NCBI GenBank assembly: GCA_946902985.2
Contig: OX336388.2
Coordinates: 1,215,176,609 to 1,215,240,608 of the forward strand
Direction: 5' to 3'
Length of the DNA: 64,000 nt
From: Meconema thalassinum
Lineage: Eukaryota; Arthropoda; Insecta; Orthoptera; Tettigoniidae
Part shown: positions 52,918 to 63,539 of the stretch, piece by piece
Numbering within the stretch: the stretch's first letter is position 1
Layout of the letters: each line of letters begins with the position of its first letter
Notes under the pieces: generated by a model
Databases searched by the model: none
Told to the model about the DNA's origin: nothing
The model's input: the letters and a program-made list of their open reading frames with translations, nothing else
Program-made: the position numbers and the translations under genes

Positions 52918-53388
52918 GATTGAGACGAGTGTTGGAATTAGCTGCAGAGTACGGGCTGGAAATCAACTTCGAGAAGTGCCAGTTTCTGAATAGGAGGGTA
53001 CAGTTCCTTGGATACACTATTCAACGTGGACAGATTCAACTCGCCACTGAGAAGGTCCTTGCTGTACAAAACTTCCCGGAGCCAAAGACGATCGCTGCAG
53101 AGCAGAGCTTTCTCGGACTGGCTGGCTATTTTAGAAAATTTATCCCAAATTTTTCGATGTAGCCAAACCACTGAGCGATCTGTTGAGAGGTAAGCCGGAG
53201 TTCAAGTTTGGCGAGGAACAACGACGTGCATTTTTTGAGCTCAAACGTCTTCTCGCTTCAGAACCTGTGTTGAAGATATACAACCCGAAATACTAGAAGG
53301 AGCTGCACACTGACGCCAGCAAGAGAGGGTATGGCGCTGTGTTGTTTCAAAAGTACCCAGAGGACACCAACTACATCCAGTCTCATAC
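52914..53388 (+). pseudogene. RT end and RNase H start of the outer element
   Basis: The frame resumes with LRRVLELAAEYGLEINFEKC and FLGYTI, the RT C-terminal motifs, then SFLGLAGYFRKFIPNF. A frame change at about 53155 is followed in another frame by AKPLSDLLRGKPEFKFG and a stop near 53296. The RNase H start KELHTDASKRGYGAVLF, with its first catalytic D, follows. Another stop or frame shift lies near 53388. The region is multiply broken. Confidence 0.85.
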
Positions 53389-55065
53389 ATGAGTAAAAAG
53401 ACGACGATACAGGAAGAAAAATACAGCAGTTACGAGCTCGAGATCTTAGCTGTGGTGAATGCATTAAAAAAGTATAGGGTGTACTTGCTTGGAATTCGGT
53501 TCAAGATCGTGACTGACTGTATGGCATTCCAAAAGACAATGCACAAAATGGACCTGGTCCCACGAGTAGCTAGATGGGCTATGGCCTTGGAGGAGTTTGA
53601 CTATACCATCGAACACCGAACTGCAACCAAGATGAAACATGTCGATGCCCTGAGCCGATGTCCAGCATTGATTTTTGGATTCCCTGATGGCCTTGCAGCG
53701 AGAATCAAAATCGCCCAGAGAAAAGACGAGGGATTGACAGCGATAAAAGCGACACTGGAGAAAGGGCCTTATGAACACTTCATCGTCAGAGATGGACTGC
53801 TGTTTAAATTTGTTGACGGGCAAGAGACGTTGGTGGTCCCGCTAGCAATGCACAATGAAATCATCAGAGCTGCACATGAGAAGGGACACTACGCTGTTAA
53901 AAGGACTGAAGAAGACGTGAAGCAGGAATATTATATTCCAGACTTGGCCAACAAGGTGAAACGAGCCATAGCCAACTGTGTGAAGTGTCTGGTGGTTAAC
54001 AGGAAGGCAGGCAAGAAAGAAGGTTGGTTACATCCGATGTTCAAGGAGAGTGTGCCATTGCACACCTACCACATGGGTCACATTGGACCACTTAAGTCTA
54101 CACACAAGCGATATGAACACATCTTCTGTGTGATAGACGCCTTCACGAAGTTCACCTGGCTGTATCCTGTGAAAACTACCAAATCGGCCGAGACGATTGA
54201 AAAGATGGTGTTTCAGAGGACGAACTTTGGAAACCCAGTTCAAGTGATCACCGAATGGGGGCCATCGTTCACCTCCCATGAGTTCCAGGACTACTGTAAA
54301 TCGCAGGGTATCAAGCACGTCTTGATCACAGCTGGACTGCCAAGAGCCAGTGGTCAAATCGAGAGAGTAAACTCAACAGTGACCAAGATCATCGCTAAAC
54401 TTAGCATTGACGATCCGACAAAATGGTACAAGGTTGTACCATCCGTCCAACGAGCTATCAACTCTACGTTCCAGAGGAGCATCGGAATGTCACCTTTCGA
54501 GCTGCTGACAGGAGTCAGAATGCACAACCAAAATGATCTACGTATAGTGCAACTCATCGAAGAGGAGCTGATCGATTCATTCAACGAAAAACGTGATCAG
54601 ATGAGAGAAGATGCAAAAAAGCAGATAGAAAAAGTACAATCTGAAAATCGTGCTGAATTCAACCGACGACGTAAGGAGCCTAAGAAGTATCTGGTCGACG
54701 ACCTGGTTGCCATCAAACGCACTCAGATCGGTCCACATCTGAAACTAAACACCAAAAGTCTAGGACCTTATCGAGTGACTCGAGTTAAATTCAACGACAC
54801 ATATGACGTCAGCAGAGAAGGAGGCCATGCTGGACCAAGAATCACATCGTCCTGTGCGGAGTTCATGAAGCCCTGGCCGGGCGGATCTTCTTCATCCGGG
54901 TCGGATGAGGATCAGGACGGCCGAATGTGGGAGCCGGATGAGGATCAAGACGGCCGAGTATGGGATCTAGGGGGCGCAGGAGTAAGCTCAGCGCCCTTGT
55001 CTGAGAATAAAAGGAAGAGAAGCAATATTCCGAGTTCCGATGAGCCGCGAAACACATTCCCTTAA
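53389..55065 (+). pseudogene. RNase H end and integrase of the outer element
   Basis: A 558-residue open frame. Residues 1-95 are the RNase H remainder (SSYELEILAVV, FKIVTDCMAFQ). The integrase zinc finger is H163/H167/C197/C200. The core has HMGHIGP at 228-234, where the family has a catalytic D at 230, and ITEWGPSF at 287-294, where the second D is E289. The third acid is kept in GQIERVN (E325). Integration activity should therefore be lost. The C-terminus (DDLVAIKRTQIGPHLKLNTK) is chromatin-tail-like. The frame runs about 45 codons into the 3' LTR, and WEPDEDQDGRVW repeats the preceding SDEDQDGRMW. Confidence 0.88.
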
Positions 55066-55165
55066 TTCTATATATTGTATTCTAATAAGTTTCTTTGCTT
55101 AAATAAATAATTCAGCCCTATATTCGATGCTTGTGAGTGTCAAGATCTGGAAACCGTTTCCCACA
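54926..55165 (+). repeat. Right LTR of the outer element
   Basis: TGTGGGAGCCGGATGAGG to CCGTTTCCCACA, 240 bp, followed by ATAATAATA. The end of the pol frame lies inside it. Confidence 0.93.
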
Positions 55166-55196
55166 ATAATAATATTTTTTATTAATGCAGCCAATG

Positions 55197-55418
55197 GCCA
55201 TGTACTTTTCTTTTCAGGACGGGTTAGGGAAGGGATATTGGTAGGAAATCGGCCGTGGACCTATTGAAAGGAACCGTCCCGGCATTTGCCTGGTGGTGAA
55301 AATGGGAAACCACGAAAACCATTTTCAGGACGGCCGAGGTGGGATTCGAACCCACGCTCTCCTGATGCCAGCGAGGCACGAGGTAGTGCGTTAGCGCTCT
55401 CGGCCACCGCGGCCGGTT
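55197..55418 (-). mobile_element. tRNA-derived SINE, family S1 (minus)
   Basis: On the minus strand the head reads CCGCGGTGGCCGAGAGCGCT (box A) and GTGGGTTCGAATCCCACC (box B). The body is GGTTTTCGTGGTTTCCCATT and GGCAAATGCCGGGACGG. The AATAATATT at 55166-55180 may be its tail. Confidence 0.88.
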
Positions 55419-55423
55419 ATAAT

Positions 55424-55457
55424 ATTAATAATAATAATAACAATAATAATAATAATT
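55424..55457. repeat. (AAT)n microsatellite
   Basis: AATAATAATAACAATAATAA next to the SINE head. Confidence 0.9.
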
Positions 55458-56870
55458 GTATTATCCACAAGCGTGTCTAAGTTACGCTCCACGCTTGGAC
55501 TGAGTTCTTGTTATTCCAAAATCCGACGTTGGTATCTCATTTCTGACAGCAGCAAACCTAAATGTAGGTTTTCGTCAGTACAGGCGGAGACCAGGGTAGG
55601 ATTTTATTTGTAGTCGCAGGGAACCTTCTTCAATATCCGATCTTCCTAATTTTGTTGTGGTTTCCCTTCATTATGGATGGATGTAGTGGGGATCAAACCA
55701 ATCTCATCTTAGTTATCCTCACGATGCTGAGTGTTCCTCACTCGAACTCTTAAGACCGAGTTAAGTGTATTGGCAGAGGTAAGAATCTTACTTCGGACCT
55801 CAGGGATGGCAGCCAATAATTCTAGGCCACTAAACAACGAAGCGATCTTGCATTTGAGTTGATGTTCAGAAATCCTAAGTCCTGTCATTCCCTTTGTAGT
55901 AGCTTGTAGGCGATGCACCAACTCCCAGTGGATAGGACGGCTAAGTGTCTAAAGTAACTTGTGTATAATGTGCAACCCTCTAAGACATCGCCCCCTCCTG
56001 TCATAATGTATGAGGCACTCTTCATGGTCACCCGGCCTATTCTATTCTATTACGTCACACACAATCACAAAGAGAATAGGTGAGTGGGCTCAGAGGGATG
56101 ATGAGAGGAGGAGGAAGGATCACAGCGTAATCTTCTCGACAAGTAATGTAATGAGTTTCTGAATTGCAGCGCCATTCAATAGAATCTGGAGTGAGTGTAA
56201 AGGAAATGTTTATCAGAGGCGCCATCTCCAAGCAGATCTGGAGCGATAAGAAAGGAGAACTGAACTGAACGGGTGGTACATTTGTATTCTGTTTAGTCGC
56301 TCAAGACTTGCTACGTGATGATCAGTGTGGGCAGGGTGGCGTGTATTCAGGAGCTAGTGCGAACATATTTAGAATACATCGCAGCTTATTCACGCTCCCC
56401 TGAGGGAGGGACCTCTCAAGATACAAGAAAGAATTTGATCGAGTCCAGGTGTCACTGACTCTTTTAGATACATTCTCCATTCGGGAAGAGATGGATTTAC
56501 CTGCCCTGGCAAAAATTTAAAAAATCTTGGATTATATCTTCTCTGTGTTGTGCTTTTAAAAACGAGCGCAGTCTTCTTTGCGGATTAATTAAATTATGTC
56601 TTCTGCATTAAACAAGCTATAGGCAGATGGCACACCTAAATGCTCCGCCCCTTAAAACAACACTATTGTTGGAAAATTAATTTCTCCTGCCTCATTTATA
56701 AAACCTTTAAAATGAGTCATAATGAAACATAAATAATAAATATCTCCGGTGCCCTTGTCCCCTATGAAGTAATCGGTAGTAGAACACAATGCTCAGACAA
56801 GCTTATTCATTCTGGACTACATTTAAACATTGGACTTAAGATTATAATTTTTTGTATTCCATCTTGTTGC
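55458..56870. other. No gene recognised
   Basis: A diverged SINE-like segment may lie at 55655-55770 (GTTGTGGTTTCCCTTCATTA; CTCACGATGCTGAGTG). Otherwise nothing is identifiable. The frame at 55709-55921 has no domain. Confidence 0.45.
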
Positions 56871-56887
56871 TTGAGCACCATAAGCTT

Positions 56888-56943
56888 ATTATTAATAATA
56901 ATAATAATTATTATTATTAATAATAATAATAGTAATAATAATC
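56888..56943. repeat. Self-complementary AAT/ATT microsatellite
   Basis: TTATTAATAATAATAATAAT switches to TATTATTATTAATAATAATA, so it can fold as a hairpin. Confidence 0.9.
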
Positions 56944-57920
56944 ATCAACAACACTATACTTGCTTCTCATATAATATAAACGCATATTACTGTATATCAA
57001 TTTTTGCGGCTGTGCCTAGAATAGTAAAAAGGGAGATGCTAAAATATGTCTGACGGACTTGGAGACAACAATTTTTTTACTCCGCACACAATGATACGTG
57101 TCACGCTTTTGACGGTCGCTTGCGGCTCTCTCTCTATTATCTCTTATGTGAAGACGTAGGAATGCGCGAGTTACCCAAATAATATCTAGTCTTTTGTGTA
57201 CACCGAAAAGTTATAAATACACCCTAAAATTATTAAGGTCCCTATTAAAACATTAAGGAACAAGACACACAGAAGTACATAGAAAACTTCAAATTGTTGT
57301 GTTAGATTGAGCCTATTGAATATTCCTAACTTACTGTCTGCGAAGTCAATGACCGTGGAATTATTTTAAAACTCTTCACTTGCACATTCTTCTAAAATGA
57401 GGAAAGGTAGGAAAAGTAGTGGGTGTAATTTCCAATAGGAACAGCTTAGCCTGTGCGGTTGGAAAGCCTGTTGATGGATCCTACAGATTTCTCCCCATAT
57501 TTCCATTCATTTTGCTCGCGCAGTCCTTGTGCTGGTTGGAAGAGCCCACCAATATCTAATTGAATGGAGACTCTCCAAGTAGTTCTCTGCGGCTCAAGAG
57601 GCACTTGAAAGAAGCGCTCGTTCCTTGGTCACTTGTTACTGCTCACATCAAAGGTGTGGGAGTACATTTGGAGCGGCTGTTGATAGATTCTCTCGCACTA
57701 TCGCCATTTTGGGATGGAGTGGGATATCAAATGCTCATAGTACATCTTATTTTTATCTTTAAAAAAGTTAGGTTATACTTTTACGATTCTAATGAAGAGA
57801 CATATTCTTCTTTTTATCATGAAGGGCATTACTTATCGTCTTATGGAAATTTAGCTGTGCTGTACATCACAAAAAAAAAGGGATTTCTTTTAATTTTTGG
57901 AGATACTGTTGGGACAGCCT
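56944..57920. other. No gene recognised
   Basis: The frame at 57560-57922 (120 codons) shows no domain, and its composition is like that of its surroundings. Confidence 0.5.
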
Positions 57921-57924
57921 AGTC

Positions 57925-58200
57925 ATTAATCCCATGTAGTTAGGTGTGTGTTTAGTTTGTCTTACAACCTGGTTATTATTTTGACTATCTTGTGTAGTGT
58001 AATTACTTGTCTCTGGGATGAAGACAGGTACACATCGATACTTAAAATACTATACCATCCCAGCATTTACCGGGAGTAATTGTGAGGAAAACGTGGAAAA
58101 CTACATTCTCAAAATTGTCACTGACTTTACCAGAATCCTAACCTTGGAATCTGGAAGTGTAGCAACCAATTATTCAACATAGTGTGTGACTTTTAAAGCA
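57925..58200 (-). mobile_element. Degenerate SINE S1 (minus)
   Basis: ATCCCATGTAGTTAGGTGTGT, CTTACAACCTGGTTATTATTTT, CATCCCAGCATTTACCGGGA and GTGGAAAACTACATTCTCAA follow the S1 order on the minus strand, diverged. Confidence 0.5.
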
Positions 58201-58283
58201 CCGGCCAATAGAGGTGGGTTGTAAAGCTTGAATAAACTATTGACATCTTCTTTCAGTGAGTTCTTGTAACTTGAGTGGCCAAC

Positions 58284-58284
58284 A

Positions 58285-58323
<39 letters not shown>
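58284..58323. repeat. (GAAA)n microsatellite
   Basis: About ten AAAG/GAAA units. Confidence 0.95.
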
Positions 58324-58329
58324 TAGACT

Positions 58330-58435
58330 GAAGTATTAGAACATTTTTCAGTGTTGCCTAGTTTTATTATAGAAAGCTTTCCAGTCGGTCAACACAAATT
58401 GTGCCCAATTACATTAGGCGGGAATGCAAGTATTT
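58330..58435. repeat. Dispersed repeat fragment
   Basis: TTTTTCAGTGTTGCCTAGTT, AAAGCTTTCCAGTCGGTC and CCCAATTACATTAGGCGG also occur at 33575-33640, and inverted at 30950-31000. Confidence 0.6.
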
Positions 58436-58555
58436 AAATGTCCTAACCTGATAGAAATATTACATGACATATTTTTCTAAGAAGAAATACCCACAGGTAT
58501 TTAATAAATCTAATACATCTTAGTAAATATTTTTTCAATGAATATTTATTAGTTA

Positions 58556-58602
58556 AATACCAGTTTCGGCCATATTATGACTTTCCTCAGTTTTTTTCAA
58601 AA
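58556..58602 (-). ncRNA. Hammerhead-like relic, left arm
   Basis: The minus strand reads CTGAGGA, GTCA paired with TGGC, then CGAAACTGGTA. AAA and TTT flank as a weak stem I. A more decayed inverted counterpart is at about 61915-61965 (GTTTGAAACTAATA). Confidence 0.45.
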
Positions 58603-58811
58603 CAAAGAAAAAACTAATGTTAAAACTTCGAGCAAAACTTTTGTAATACAATATTTAAACTTGGTCTTACTTATTTATTTTTTTCAGAAATTTATTTAAA
58701 CAAAAACAGATCTGTCACAAATGTGGGCTTTAAATTGCTAATATAAAATAATTTTGTGAGGAAATGACATACATCTTTAAAAAATGTTTTTGTTTGTTAT
58801 CCCATAAATAT

Positions 58812-60252
58812 ACTAACAAGAAGTTCCGTGACGAACAAAAGAGCCTACTTTTCTTAAAATTTAAGATTCATGCCAATGATAAATCTATGTGGAATCTATC
58901 TGGAATAATGACGAAATTAAGTTGGTAATATCGACATTCTTAATTAGTTCAAAATACTGTATAGGCCTACCTGGCATGATGTAGCCTAATAGAGAACTAC
59001 AGTTGGCAGCCCTGGTGACTGAATATATTCTTAGTTCCATCTCTTAAGGTACAGAATACAACATTTGGTTGAAGTCCAATGGATAGCATGGATGTTACAT
59101 GCAGTTAAACATTGGATCTAACAGCGCTCGCAAAATCATGTTGGCAACAATGACATGTATTGGTCAGAAATAATCTGAAATAATATGATCTATTGTTGTG
59201 CCAATTTTGAATGAAATCCATAAGTTAGTATAGAAGTTACATGCATTTTTAAATTGGACCTATCAGCAGGCTTAGAATCATGTTGGCAGCACTGGCGTAG
59301 GTCTATATTAGTTACTCCAAATTAATCTAGAATGCCAGGTACTATACGTGTGCAAAGTTTAGAGTTATTGGCTTGCATACTTTCTAATATATTGATATTA
59401 GGGTAACAAAAATAGAGACAGTATTTATTAACAGTTGACAGCCTTGGTTACTCTTAAGAATCGGCATAGTCATATCTGTTATGGTACACATAGCACACAC
59501 GAAATTTGGTTGAATTCCAAATGATAGTGTAGAAGTTACATGTATTTAAAGTTGGACCTCTCAGTAGGCTTAGAATCATGTTGGTAGCACTGACGTATAT
59601 AAGTTACTCCAAATTAATATAGACTGTCAGGTACTATACGTGTGCATAGTTTAAAGCTGTCGGCTTGCATACTTTCTGATATATGGGTATTTGGATTTAA
59701 AAAATTGAGAGCATTTATTAACAGTTGGCAGCCCTGGTGGCTCTTAAGAATACGCTCAGTCATATTTGTTTATGTACACATAGCACATACGAAATTTGGT
59801 TGAAATCCAATTGATAGTGTAGAAGTTATATGCATTTAATATTTGGACCTATCAGCAGGCTTATAATCATTTTGGCAACACTGCCACGTATGGCCTCCAG
59901 GAAATTAAACTGCAATATTATTATTTATACGTGTGCCAATTTTGAAATAGCTCCCATTCATACCTTCCAGGATGTTCAACATGGAGCTCAAATTTCAATT
60001 GCGATTTTTCAGGAGTTGGTAGCACTGACATCATTTTCAAATATGGCAGTGAGATATTCAGGTATAGATCTTTACTCCTACCAAATTTTGTTTCGATTGC
60101 TGCGGCCGTTTAGGAGTTGATATGGGGAGGACACACACACAGCCAGCCAGACAGACAGACAGAAGGACAGACAGACACACACATTTGCCCGATCTCATAA
60201 GTCTACTTTTTCCTCATTTTTGCAAAATGTGAAAAGTAGGCTAAAAATTGAT
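58812..60252 (+). mobile_element. Helentron-like element, copy A2
   Basis: Starts AACAAGAAGTTCCGTGACGAAC then AGCCTACTTTTC, and ends AAGTCTACTTTTTCC...GTGAAAAGTAGGCTAAAAA. TTGGCAGC-type boxes recur at about 59000, 59140, 59283, 59580 and 59725. A CACACAGCC/CAGACAGACAG block precedes the terminal hairpin. No coding sequence. Confidence 0.65.
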
Positions 60253-60299
60253 CCTTAAAGAATCATGATATGGTCTACGAGATGAATCAACTATTTTCT

Positions 60300-61772
60300 G
60301 ATTTTTTAAGGAACAATTTTTAGCCTACTTTTCACATTTTGCGAAAATGAGGAAAAAGTAGACTTATGAGATCGATCCGGGAAAATGTTTGTCTGTCTGT
60401 CTGTCTGTCCTTCTGTCTGTCTGGCTGTGTGTGTTTCCCCCCCCCCCTATCAACTCCTAAACGGCTGCAGCAATCAAAGCCAAATTTAGTATGGGTAAAG
60501 ATGTATACAGGAATATCTCAAGCCCGTATTTGAAAATTATGTCAGTGCTACCAACTGCAGAAAAAACGCACTAGAAATTTGAGCTCCATGTTGGATATCT
60601 TGGAAGGTATGCATTAGAGCTATTCCAAAACTGGCACACATGTAGATACTACTATTTCAGTTTAATTTCCAGAAGGCCATGCATGACAGTGTTGGCAAAA
60701 TCATTTTAAGCCTTCTGATAGGTCCAATTTTTAATGCATATAACTTCTACACTATTAATTGTATTTCAACCAAATTTTGTATGTAATATGTGTACATAAA
60801 CAGATATGACTGTATTCTTAAGAGCCACCAAGGCTACCAACTGTTAATAATTGCTCTCTCTATTTTCTTCATCCAAATAGCAATATATCTGAAAGTATGC
60901 AAGCCGACAGCTTTAAACTATGCACACGTATAGTACCTGACATTTTAGGTTAATTTGGAGTAACTTATATACTTCAGTTCTACCAACATGATTCTAAGCC
61001 TGCTGATAGGTCCAATTTTTAAATACATGTAACTTCTATACTATCAGTTGGATTTTAGCCAAATTTCCTATGAGCTATGTGTAAAATAACAAATATGACG
61101 ATAAGTATTCTTAAGAGCAAATAGGGCTGCCAACTGTTAATAAATGCTGTCTATATTTTTTTACCCTAATCTATATATATAAGAATGAAAGTTTGTCTGT
61201 TTTTTCTGAATTTCCACGGAAATTTGCGATATTTTTTTACCCAAATATCAATATATCAGAAAGTATGCAAGCCAACAGCTCTATACTTTGCACACGTATA
61301 GCACCTGACACTCTAGATTAATTTGGAGTAATTAATATGTCAGTGCTGCCAACATGATTCTATGCTTCCTGATAGGTCCAATTTTAAAATATGTTATTTC
61401 TATACTAACCAATGGATTTCATCCAAAATTGGCACAACAAGATACCATATTTCCGATTATTTCTAACCAGCACATGCATGACATTGTGGCCAACATGCTT
61501 TTACGCGTGCTGATAGATCCAATGTCTAACTGCATGTAACGTCCATTGGACTTCAACCAAATTTTGTATTCTGTACCTTAAGAGATGGAACTAAGAATAT
61601 ATTCAGTCACCAGGGCTGTAGTGCTCTATTAGGCTACATTATACCAGGAATATTTCGAACTAATTCGACATTTCAGTATTACCAACTTAATTTCGTCATT
61701 ATTCTAGATAGGTTCATATACAGTAGAATAATCATTGGAATGAAAAGTAGGCTCTTTAGTTCGTCACGGACA
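60300..61772 (-). mobile_element. Helentron-like element, copy A3 (minus)
   Basis: Starts TTTTTAGCCTACTTTTCACA with the terminal hairpin and a GTCTGTCTGTC/C-run block (60388-60447), and ends GAAAAGTAGGCTCTTTAGTTC then GTCACGGACAAC. The GTTC/GAAC hairpin at the right is truncated. The interior mirrors A2. Confidence 0.65.
61171..61245 (+). mobile_element. Helitron 5'-end-like stub inside copy A3
   Basis: TCTATATATATAAGAATGAA then AGTTTGTCTG resembles the start of the Helitron at 43164 (TCTATATATATAAAAATC). It is an extra segment absent from the corresponding part of A2. No 3' end is seen. Confidence 0.45.
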
Positions 61773-62236
61773 ACATTATTTTATATTAGCAAATTAAAGC
61801 CCACATTTGTGACAGATCTGTTTTTAAATATATTTGTATAAAGAAAATTTGATAATTAAGACCAAGTTTAAATATTGTTATCCAAAAGATCTCCTCGCAG
61901 TTTTAACATTAGTATTTTCTTTGCTTTGAATAACCGGGGAAGGCCATACTATGTTTGAAACTAATATTTAATTAATAAATATTAATTTAAAACATGTTAT
62001 TGACTTAGGTGTATTAGATTTATTAAATACCTGTGGGTATTTATTTTAGATTGACTCTCAATAAGGAAACAATAAATATGATGAAGTTCGTAGCATGGCA
62101 TGTGTATCACAAAAGGTACGATGTTTTTGTATTACGCTTACTTACAAATATATATACAATCTTTAGGTTACAAAAGTTTGTACAAACTTAGTGTAACGTG
62201 TCAAACGTATTTACAGATATTATTGCTCAGTTGGTA

Positions 62237-62572
62237 GAGCCTCCGTGGCTTAGGCGGCAGCATGCCGGCTTCTCACCGCTGGTTTCGTGATTCAAATCCC
62301 GGTCACTCCATGTGAGATTTGTGCTGGACAACGCGGTGGCAGTCAGGTTTTTCTCCGGGTACTCCGGTTTTCCCTGTCACAAATTTCCTTCCAGCAACAC
62401 TCTCCACTATCATTTCATTTCATCTGTCATTCATTTCCTCATTGCCCCGGGGGAGTGCGACAGGCTTCGGCAGCCGGCACAGTTCATATCGTCGCCGCTA
62501 GATAGGGGCTTCATTCATTCCATTCCCTGACCTTGTCGGTCGACTGGAAGCACGCAGTGGATTTTCATTTTC
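62237..62572 (+). mobile_element. tRNA-derived SINE, family S3
   Basis: GAGCCTCCGTGGCTTAGGCG head, box-B-like GATTCAAATCCCGG, end AGTGGATTTTCATTTTC. ATTGCTCAGTTGGTA (62222-62236) and ATTGCTCAATTGGTA (62573-62587) form a 15-bp duplication with one mismatch. Confidence 0.92.
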
Positions 62573-62787
62573 ATTGCTCAATTGGTATGAAGCACGTCCA
62601 TAGTTGTTGCGTACCTTATCGAAGCCTAAGTGAACAGGATCAGATGATGAACGCGTGACGATTGAAACATGTCAACCAATTAATTATCCCTTCTTTACAC
62701 ACAAAAGCGTGTTAAAATGTGATAAATATCTCAAGTACTATTTCTGTAATATGTGGAGATAGATTTTGGGACTTCACTATGAAAAAA

Positions 62788-63113
62788 ATGAAAATCCACA
62801 GCCTGTTTCCAGTCTCCGACCGGGTCAGGAATGGAATGAATGAAGCCCCCATCTAGCGGCGAGGATATGAACTGTGCCGGCTGCCGAGACCTGTCGCACT
62901 CCTCTGGGGCAATGATTAAATGAATGACAGATGAAATGAAATGATAGTGGAGAGTGTTGCTGGAATGAAATTTTGACAGGGAAAACCGGAGTACCCGGAG
63001 AAAAACCTGTCTGCCTCCGTTTTGTCCAGCACAGATCTCACATGGAGTGACCGGGATTTGAACCACAGACCCAGTGGTGAGAGGCCGGCGTGCTGCCGCC
63101 TAAGCCACGGATG
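62788..63113 (-). mobile_element. tRNA-derived SINE, family S3 (minus)
   Basis: The complement starts at about 63113 with CATCCGTGGCTTAGGCGGCA, box B GGTTCAAATCCCGG, and ends GGCTGTGGATTTTCATT. Flanking duplication is not obvious. Confidence 0.9.
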
Positions 63114-63179
63114 CTTTAAATAGTTGGCCAATACTAGCTGACAAAAATGCAGATCTGAAGTTATAAATCACCAAAAATA

Positions 63180-63525
63180 TACCGCCTAGCATTTTTGGCT
63201 GTTGCCTCGGAGGTCCGGGTTCTATTCCCAGCTCTGCCACGAAATTTCATTCTGATCTGAGGTCTGGAACGGGGTTCACTCAGCCTCGTGAGGCAAACTA
63301 GGAAGAAGTGGTTCGATTCCCACCTCATTCATCCTGGAAGTGGTCTTCCGTGGTTTCCCACTTCTGCTCCAGACAAATGCCGGGATGAGGCAACGGCTAA
63401 TTCCTTTTTACTCCTAGCCTCAATTTCAAAACTATACACACTACTACTTAGACTACATTACAATAACACAGGTTATCAGCAAACATCAAAACTCACACAC
63501 GCAAGTACAGGAGAATGATAACTAA
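63180..63525 (+). mobile_element. tRNA-derived SINE, family S1
   Basis: GTTGCCTCGGAGGTCCGGGT and TTCTATTCCCAGC mark the tRNA-like head. GCCTCGTGAGGC, GGTTTCCCACTTCTGCTCC, AGACAAATGCCGGGATG and AATAACACAGGTTATCAGC follow in S1 order. Confidence 0.8.
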
Positions 63526-63539
63526 GAAGTCCTAATTCT

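Larger units (their letters stand above)
39057..55165 (+). mobile_element. Outer Gypsy-type LTR retrotransposon, interrupted
   Basis: LTRs (39057-39297, 54926-55165) enclose a tRNA-Pro primer-binding site, gag, zinc knuckles, protease, RT, RNase H and integrase in the order typical of Gypsy/Metaviridae. ATAA flanks both sides, weak because it lies in an AAT run. An 10.96-kb opposite-strand element (41957-52913) splits the RT. Without it the element is about 5.2 kb. Several frame breaks, in-frame stops and altered integrase residues make it inactive. RT and integrase style suggest an mdg3-like clade (inference). Confidence 0.9.
58490..62045. repeat. 3.56-kb imperfect palindrome
   Basis: AAATACCCACAGGTATTTAA (58495) is mirrored by TTAAATACCTGTGGGTATTT (ending 62042). 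At the centre AAAAATTGATCCTTAAA (60243) is mirrored by TTTAAGGAACAATTTTT (ending 60321) around a spacer of about 42 nt. Between them the arms carry Helentron-like copies A2 and A3 in opposite orientation, plus a hammerhead relic in each outer part. Arms are diverged and differ by indels. Confidence 0.88.

Noticed and set aside
54926..55065. An independent small gene at the end of the outer element
   Set aside because: It is the continuation of the pol frame into the LTR. The same sequence in the left LTR lacks an upstream frame.
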